Positions 7,720-10,003 of a DNA stretch of 10,003 bases are shown here, piece by piece. The position numbers and the translations under genes were made by a program. Under the pieces are notes generated by a model. That model saw nothing but the letters and a program-made list of their open reading frames with translations, was not told where the DNA came from and did not search any database. The stretch's first letter is position 1, and each line of letters opens with the position of its first letter. This DNA comes from Actinomycetota bacterium (GTDB lineage: Bacteria; Actinomycetota; Acidimicrobiia; Acidimicrobiales; JACCXE01): assembly GCA_013697265.1 (NCBI GenBank), contig JACCXE010000442.1, positions 1-10,003 of the forward strand. The letters are read 5' to 3'.

Positions 7720-8025
7720 TCAGTTCTCGATGGTCAGAGAGGGGATCGTGACGATGTTGAAGACGAGGCGCACCGCGGGACGCAGGTGACGCAGCGTGAG
7801 TTTGCCGCCGAGACGAATCACTTCGATCAAGGCCCGCAGCCCACTCGAGTCCAGAAACGTGACGTCGGCCAGATCGACCACGAGGTCTTTGGCGCCGCGT
7901 TCGACCAAACCGACTAGCGCTTCTCGCAGTATTGCCTCGGTGCTGACATCGACTTCACCGGCCACTGCAACTTCCGCGTGCTGGCCGTTGACCGAGCGCA
8001 CCGTGACCGTCAGCGTTTCGCCCAT
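7720..8025 (-). CDS. STAS-domain anti-sigma-factor antagonist
   Basis: This 101-residue protein is a single STAS domain of the SpoIIAA/RsbV type. The hallmark is the strand VVDLADVTFLDSSGL (49-63); by alignment with SpoIIAA the regulatory phosphoserine would be S61, the second serine of DSSG. In the known systems the dephosphorylated form binds an anti-sigma kinase and frees a sigma factor, while the kinase inactivates it by phosphorylation and a PP2C phosphatase restores it. The phosphatase gene lies directly upstream (21 bp gap), so the two are probably co-transcribed and a substrate-enzyme pair. ATG 8025 has only a GGGG very close to it (2 bases), so initiation may depend on coupling to the upstream gene. 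No kinase or sigma gene is present in the window, so the target is unknown. Confidence 0.92.
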   Translation of the reverse strand: MGETLTVTVRSVNGQHAEVAVAGEVDVSTEAILREALVGLVERGAKDLVVDLADVTFLDSSGLRALIEVIRLGGKLTLRHLRPAVRLVFNIVTIPSLTIEN

Positions 8026-8046
8026 CGCCCCATAATCGTACGCTGC

Positions 8047-8874
8047 TCAAGCGTTGCGGATCACTACCAGCGCAATGTCGTCGCGGGCATGGCTGGTCTG
8101 GAACGTCATCACGTCGGCGACCGCCTGGTTGGCCAGGTCCTCGGCCGATGCGGCGGGCTGGATCAGCGCACCGAGCAGGCGAGCCTCGCCGTAGAACTCG
8201 TCCTGATGGTTCCGGCCCTCGACCATTCCATCGGTGTAAAGCACCAACGAATCGCCACGGGCGAGCTTGATCGACACGTCGTGGAACTCGACGTCGTCGA
8301 ACAAACCGAGCAGGGACCCCGGCCTGCCCAGATTGGTCGCCGAGCCATGCCGGGTGAGCACGGGAAATGGGTGGCCACCGGAACTCATCGACGCGATCCA
8401 GGCTCCGTCGACGTAACGCAGGCGCACGATGACCACGGTGCAGAAGCGATCCGTCGGATGCTCGACGAGCGCAGCATTCAAAACCCGCAGCAGATCGCTG
8501 GGCTGCGGGTGACGCAGCGCGTTGCTGCGCACGACATGTCGAGCCGTGGACGTAACGATCGCAGCGTCGGTGCCCTTCCCGCTCACGTCGCCGAGCGCGA
8601 CGCACCAGTCGCCCTCGGCCACCTCGAACACGTCGTAAAAGTCGCCGCCAACCTCGCCGATCGCCGGCCGGTACACGGCGGCGACGTCGAGTCCCGGGAC
8701 CCGGGGCGGCGTGGGAGGAATCAGCGTCTGCTGCAGCGCGTGAATGAGAGCGGCGGCTTGCGCCTCGCTCTCGTCGGCTCGCCGGATGGCGAGGAGCAGT
8801 TCGTCGGTGTCGGGCCGCATCGCCATGTCCCGATCGCAGACTAGGACGCGCAAGGCCCTCGATGGTTCGCGCAA
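8047..8874 (-). CDS. SpoIIE-type PP2C serine phosphatase
   Basis: This protein of up to 275 residues is a PPM/PP2C phosphatase of the SpoIIE/RsbU branch. A short helical linker (about 22-50) leads to LIPPTPPRVPGL, the typical boundary before the catalytic domain. Metal-binding acidic motifs are intact: E74 and D78 in EVGGDFYD, D96 in GDVSGKG, D215 in YTDG, and D265/D266 in RDDIAL. No PAS, GAF, HAMP or receiver domain fits in the N-terminus and there is no membrane segment, so it is a soluble enzyme without a recognised sensor. The start is uncertain: TTG 8874 leaves 12 bp to the divergent DinB gene, while ATG 8826 (residue 17) or ATG 8820 would leave about 60 bp. The likely substrate is the phosphorylated STAS protein encoded next in the same direction. 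Confidence 0.93.
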   Translation of the reverse strand: MREPSRALRVLVCDRDMAMRPDTDELLLAIRRADESEAQAAALIHALQQTLIPPTPPRVPGLDVAAVYRPAIGEVGGDFYDVFEVAEGDWCVALGDVSGKGTDAAIVTSTARHVVRSNALRHPQPSDLLRVLNAALVEHPTDRFCTVVIVRLRYVDGAWIASMSSGGHPFPVLTRHGSATNLGRPGSLLGLFDDVEFHDVSIKLARGDSLVLYTDGMVEGRNHQDEFYGEARLLGALIQPAASAEDLANQAVADVMTFQTSHARDDIALVVIRNA

Positions 8875-8886
8875 GACTCTTCCATC

Positions 8887-9411
8887 GTGAGCCTGGTACC
8901 CGACGACAAGGACTGGACCTGGGTGCTCGAGCGCCAGTGCGACGAGTGCGAATTCGACGCCAGCGTGACCGCGACTGCCGACGTCGCCCAGATGACCCGC
9001 GACGCGAGCGCACAGTGGGTCGAGCTCCTCACGACCCGTGTCGACGTCACTACCCGTCCGCGCCTCGACGTGTGGTCACCGCTCGAATACGGGTGCCACG
9101 TGCGCGACGTGTACCGGGTTTACACGAAGCGGTTACGGCGGATGCTGAACGAGGACGGCCCCCATTATGAGAACTGGGACCAGGACAAGACTGCGGTCGA
9201 GGATCGATACAGCGAACAGGATCCGGTCGCCGTGGCCGTTGACATTCGCGACGAAGGAACCACGCTCGCCAACCTGTTCGACAGCATCGAGGGTGAGCAG
9301 TGGGAGCGCGCAGGCTTTCGCAGCGACGGTGCCGCGTTCACGATCGACACGATCTCGCGCTACTTCGTCCACGACGTCGTACACCATCTCCACGACGTCG
9401 GCGCCCCGTGA
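8887..9411 (+). CDS. DinB-superfamily protein
   Basis: This 174-residue protein fits the four-helix DinB fold. The three metal-binding histidines expected for the superfamily are H71 (YGCHVRDV) and H162/H166 (HDVVH). The start has WTWVLERQCDECEFDA with C18-x2-C21, a motif I recall in an actinobacterial DinB subfamily. DinB proteins include thiol-dependent transferases and isomerases using mycothiol or bacillithiol, but this branch has no assigned substrate that I know. GTG 8887 has no Shine-Dalgarno, so the transcript may be leaderless, as is common in actinobacteria. Its stop overlaps the P450 start by 4 bp (GTGA), so the two are one translation unit and may act in one pathway. Confidence 0.85.
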   Translation: MSLVPDDKDWTWVLERQCDECEFDASVTATADVAQMTRDASAQWVELLTTRVDVTTRPRLDVWSPLEYGCHVRDVYRVYTKRLRRMLNEDGPHYENWDQDKTAVEDRYSEQDPVAVAVDIRDEGTTLANLFDSIEGEQWERAGFRSDGAAFTIDTISRYFVHDVVHHLHDVGAP

Positions 9412-10003
9412 CACTTCCGGGGCCGAGCCTCCTCGGCAACTTGCCCATCGGCCTCGGCATGGTGCGCGACCCGGCCAACACGCTGGTCAAGCTCCAGCAC
9501 CAGTACGGCGACGCGTTCCGATTCGGATCGGGCCCGATGGCGTTCACGGTGTTACTGGGCCCCGACGCCAACCGCTACATCCTGTCGGAGAACCCCGACA
9601 ACTTCACCTGGCGCGAGGCGCTCAAGGCGCTGATCATCGTCGACGGTGACACCGCACTCGTTGTGAGCGACGGCCCCGAACACCAACGCCGGCGACGGCT
9701 GGTGCAGCCCGCGTTCGCGACGCGGGCCATAAACGGATACGTCGACGTGATGGTCGACGAGACCAACCGCACCATCGATCGATGGAGCGCGGGCAGCGAG
9801 GTCGACCTCTACGACGATTTGCGCCGCACGATCCGCCGGATCGCGATCAGGACACTGTTCGGCGACACCCTTGGCAACCGGGCCGAAGAGTTCGGCGATT
9901 CGTTGGCCCAGGCGCTCGACTACGTCAACAAGCCCGCGCAGATGATGATGCAACTGCCGCTGCCCTTCACCGGTTACTTCGGTGCCGTGAAGGGACGCAA
10001 GCG
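9408..10003 (+). CDS. Cytochrome P450, N-terminal part (runs off right edge)
   Basis: From GTG 9408 the frame stays open to the window end, giving 198 codons. The start TLPGPSLLGNLP is the proline-rich hinge of P450s, with no membrane anchor before it, so the enzyme looks soluble. The helix C signature is present: SDGPEHQRRRRLVQPAF (87-103), where H92 and R96 correspond to the conserved H-x3-R that contacts the haem propionates. The helix I threonine, ExxR motif and haem-ligand cysteine lie outside the window, so activity and subfamily cannot be judged. P450s activate O2 with electrons from a ferredoxin or a reductase; none is encoded here. The GTGA overlap with the DinB gene indicates co-translation. 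Confidence 0.93.
   Translation, partial: MTLPGPSLLGNLPIGLGMVRDPANTLVKLQHQYGDAFRFGSGPMAFTVLLGPDANRYILSENPDNFTWREALKALIIVDGDTALVVSDGPEHQRRRRLVQPAFATRAINGYVDVMVDETNRTIDRWSAGSEVDLYDDLRRTIRRIAIRTLFGDTLGNRAEEFGDSLAQALDYVNKPAQMMMQLPLPFTGYFGAVKGRK

Noticed and set aside
7955..9013. A 352-codon minus-strand frame spanning the phosphatase and the start of the DinB gene
   Set aside because: It is very rich in Arg, Ser and Gly, has no motif, and conflicts with the intact PP2C motifs in the overlapping frame.

Overview
The window is high-GC DNA with dense gene packing, several GTG or TTG starts, 4-bp and 1-bp start/stop overlaps, and genes whose closest remembered relatives are actinobacterial: an actinobacterial-style GltD N-terminus, a SpoIIE-type phosphatase with a STAS protein, a mycothiol-era DinB protein and a soluble class P450. 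I infer an actinobacterium, possibly from the Acidimicrobiia, but no rRNA or single marker fixes the lineage.

Layout. Positions 1-1427 carry a minus-strand cassette, read from high to low coordinates: a small basic/alanine-rich ORF (1427-1275), a truncated nucleotidyltransferase-fold protein (1282-944), then an unusual short-chain dehydrogenase with a Cys4 zinc-binding-like module ahead of an atypical Rossmann fold (930 down through the left edge, C-terminus not in view). Positions 1428-1607 are a divergent intergenic region with a plausible sigma-70-type promoter for the next operon.

Positions 1608-7713 hold the NADPH-dependent glutamate synthase operon, gltB (1514 aa) and gltD (483 aa), which together convert glutamine plus 2-oxoglutarate into two glutamates. 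The 109 bp between them is odd: it holds a strong inverted repeat and a second palindrome resembling a repetitive extragenic element, and it is open as a 32-codon ORF that has its own ribosome binding site and whose stop overlaps the gltD start (TAATG).

Convergent to gltD, with only 6 bp between the stop codons, is a minus-strand pair: a SpoIIE-type PP2C phosphatase (8874-8047) followed by a STAS anti-sigma-factor antagonist (8025-7720). These are two of the three parts of a partner-switching system; the anti-sigma kinase is not in the window. Divergent from the phosphatase is a plus-strand pair joined by a GTGA overlap: a DinB-family protein (8887-9411) and a cytochrome P450 (9408 to the right edge, only the N-terminal half in view).

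Most of the window is ordinary metabolism and regulation. I found no CRISPR array, tRNA, rRNA, transposase or phage gene. The parts that deserve a second look are the gltB-gltD linker, the left-hand minus-strand cassette and the DinB-P450 coupling.
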